From JAJXZJ01 sp050012855 (lineage in GTDB: Bacteria; Verrucomicrobiota; Verrucomicrobiia; Limisphaerales; J093), in the NCBI GenBank assembly GCA_050012855.1, contig JBEKGJ010000012.1:30543-94542 (forward strand): DNA of 64,000 nt, given 5' to 3'. The notes beneath the pieces were generated by a model that searched no databases, was not told the DNA's origin, and saw only the letters and a list, made by a program, of their open reading frames with translations. The translations under genes and the position numbers were made by a program. This document shows, piece by piece, positions 62,750-64,000 of the stretch (within the stretch, counting starts at the first letter, position 1; every line of letters starts with the position of its first letter).

Positions 62750-63895
62750 ATGCCTAACAAAGAACTACGTGTCGGACTCGTCGGGTGCGGTTTCATGGGC
62801 CGTGCGCATTCCAACGCCCACCGCAGGGTCGGGAACTTTTTCGACCTGGAATACCGGCCCGTGCTCAAGGCCATCTGCGACTCTAATGAGCAGAAGGCCC
62901 AAGCCCACGCCGCGAAGTGGGGCTTCGAATCCGTCGAGACGGACTGGAAGAAGCTCATTGCCCGCAAGGACATTGACCTGATCGAGATCTGCCTGCCGAA
63001 CAACCTGCACGCCGACGTCGCCATCGCTGCGGCCAACGCCGGCAAAATGATCATCTGCGAGAAGCCGCTCGCCCGCACCGGCAAGGAGGCCGAGCCGATG
63101 GTCAAGGCCGTCGAGCAAGCCGGCGTGCCGAACCTGGTTTCGTTCAATTACCGCCGCATCCCGGCCGTCACGCTGGCCAAACAGCTCATTGACGAAGGGC
63201 GCCTCGGGAAAATTTTCCACTATCGCGCGAAATTCCTCCAGGATTGGACGATTTCCAAGGATGTTCCCCAGGGCGGCGACGCGCTCTGGCGCCTGGATGT
63301 CAAAGCCGCCGGCAGCGGCGTCACGGGCGACCTGCTGGCCCACTGCATTGACACGGCAATCTGGCTCAACGGGAGCATTGACACGGTCACCGCCATGACC
63401 GAGACCTTCGTCAAGGAACGCAAGAGCCAGCTCACCGGCAAGATGGAGAAAGTGGGCATTGACGATGCCTGCGCGTTCCTCGCCCGTTTCCACAACGGCT
63501 CGCTCGCGACCTTTGAGGCCACCCGTTATGCGCGCGGCCACAAGGCGCTCTACACCTTCGAGATCAACGGCGAGCACGCCAGCATTGCCTGGGACCTGCA
63601 CGACCTCCACCGGCTTCAGTTCTTCGACCATCGCGATCCCGGGACAACGCGCGGTTGGCGCAACATCCACGTGACCGATGGCGACCATCCCTACATGAAC
63701 AAATGGTGGGTGCCCGGGCTGGCCATCGGCTACGAACACAGTTTTGTCCACCAACTCGCCGATTTTCTGGAAGGTCTGGCCACCGGCAAGCCCGCGCGCC
63801 CGACGTTCCGCGACGCCCTGGAAACCCAGTACATTTGCGACGCGGTGTTGAAGTCGGCCCGAACGGCCCGCTGGGAAAAGGTCAAAGCGGTTTAA
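62750..63895 (+). CDS. Gfo/Idh/MocA-family oxidoreductase
   Basis: A 381-residue cytoplasmic NAD(P)-dependent oxidoreductase without signal peptide. LRVGLVGCGFMGRAHSNA is the Rossmann nucleotide loop; ICLPNNLHADVAIAAANAGK with MIICEKPLA contains the conserved catalytic Lys of the EKP motif; the C-terminal substrate domain includes GVTGDLLAHCIDTAIWL. It is probably paired with the TIM-barrel gene upstream. The 282-bp gap between them holds no supported gene, and the last 105 bp of the window contain nothing recognised. Confidence 0.88.
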   Translation: MPNKELRVGLVGCGFMGRAHSNAHRRVGNFFDLEYRPVLKAICDSNEQKAQAHAAKWGFESVETDWKKLIARKDIDLIEICLPNNLHADVAIAAANAGKMIICEKPLARTGKEAEPMVKAVEQAGVPNLVSFNYRRIPAVTLAKQLIDEGRLGKIFHYRAKFLQDWTISKDVPQGGDALWRLDVKAAGSGVTGDLLAHCIDTAIWLNGSIDTVTAMTETFVKERKSQLTGKMEKVGIDDACAFLARFHNGSLATFEATRYARGHKALYTFEINGEHASIAWDLHDLHRLQFFDHRDPGTTRGWRNIHVTDGDHPYMNKWWVPGLAIGYEHSFVHQLADFLEGLATGKPARPTFRDALETQYICDAVLKSARTARWEKVKAV

Positions 63896-64000
63896 CCCGA
63901 CTTCCGCTACTGGAGCCAGATTTTACTTTTTTCAGAAGGCGAGAGTGTGGTTTTGCTGGGGATTGTCGTGATTCAGCTCCCAAAACGGCGTGTAGTGGCG

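Overview
The window looks like a chromosomal segment of a Verrucomicrobiota bacterium, most likely from the Limisphaerales/Pedosphaera-like branch (former subdivision 3). This is an inference from content: GC-rich DNA, PEP-CTERM proteins, many Tat-exported sugar-metabolism proteins (Gfo/Idh/MocA oxidoreductases and xylose-isomerase-like TIM barrels), an ECF sigma factor with a large C-terminal extension, and intergenic regions full of palindromes and 7-bp repeats. LpxA and an ExbB/ExbD/TonB set indicate an outer membrane. No rRNA, CRISPR array or intact insertion sequence was seen.

Layout. 1-0.5 kb: N-terminal part of a rhamnulokinase. 1-8.3 kb: two PEP-CTERM paralogues and a 1870-residue secreted subtilase with FG-GAP and cadherin-like repeats. 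8.4-10.6 kb: ExbD, ExbB and a TonB-like protein. 10.8-13.2 kb: IF-1, branched-chain aminotransferase, MbfA-like ferritin/VIT iron exporter. 13.2-14.3 kb: a decayed SDR gene, a small secreted protein and a structured-RNA remnant. 14.4-31.7 kb: a carbohydrate-oriented region (Gfo/Idh oxidoreductase, glycyl radical enzyme, two Tat-exported TIM barrels, SDR, GH51 arabinofuranosidase, old-yellow-enzyme homologue) with an ECF sigma factor, two toxin-antitoxin-like pairs and IlvD. 31.8-39.3 kb: large secreted proteins bracketed by palindromic repeats. 39.4-52.6 kb: housekeeping-like genes (SNF2 helicase, RadC, LpxA, peptide deformylase, PfkB kinase, ParB, glycyl-radical activase) plus a three-gene membrane-protein/regulator operon with a clear promoter-operator. 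52.6-56.3 kb: an accessory stretch with a visibly AT-richer gene and small damaged genes next to tRNA-Arg(TCT). 56.4-64 kb: dihydropteroate-synthase-like gene, a large membrane protein, an ABC-2 permease and another TIM barrel plus Gfo/Idh pair.

How genes work together. The TIM barrels, Gfo/Idh enzymes, GH51 enzyme, rhamnulokinase and SDR fit breakdown of plant or algal polysaccharide sugars. The glycyl radical enzyme needs a radical-SAM activase, and one is encoded 31 kb away. IlvE and IlvD belong to branched-chain amino acid synthesis.

The most interesting signals are: an IlvD with an NTF2/SnoaL-like domain inserted into it; an ECF sigma factor fused to a membrane segment and a SecD-head-like domain; degenerate heptanucleotide repeat tracts at five intergenic sites; and palindromic elements apparently inserted in frame inside protein genes (glycyl radical enzyme, a membrane protein), reminiscent of Rickettsia palindromic elements.
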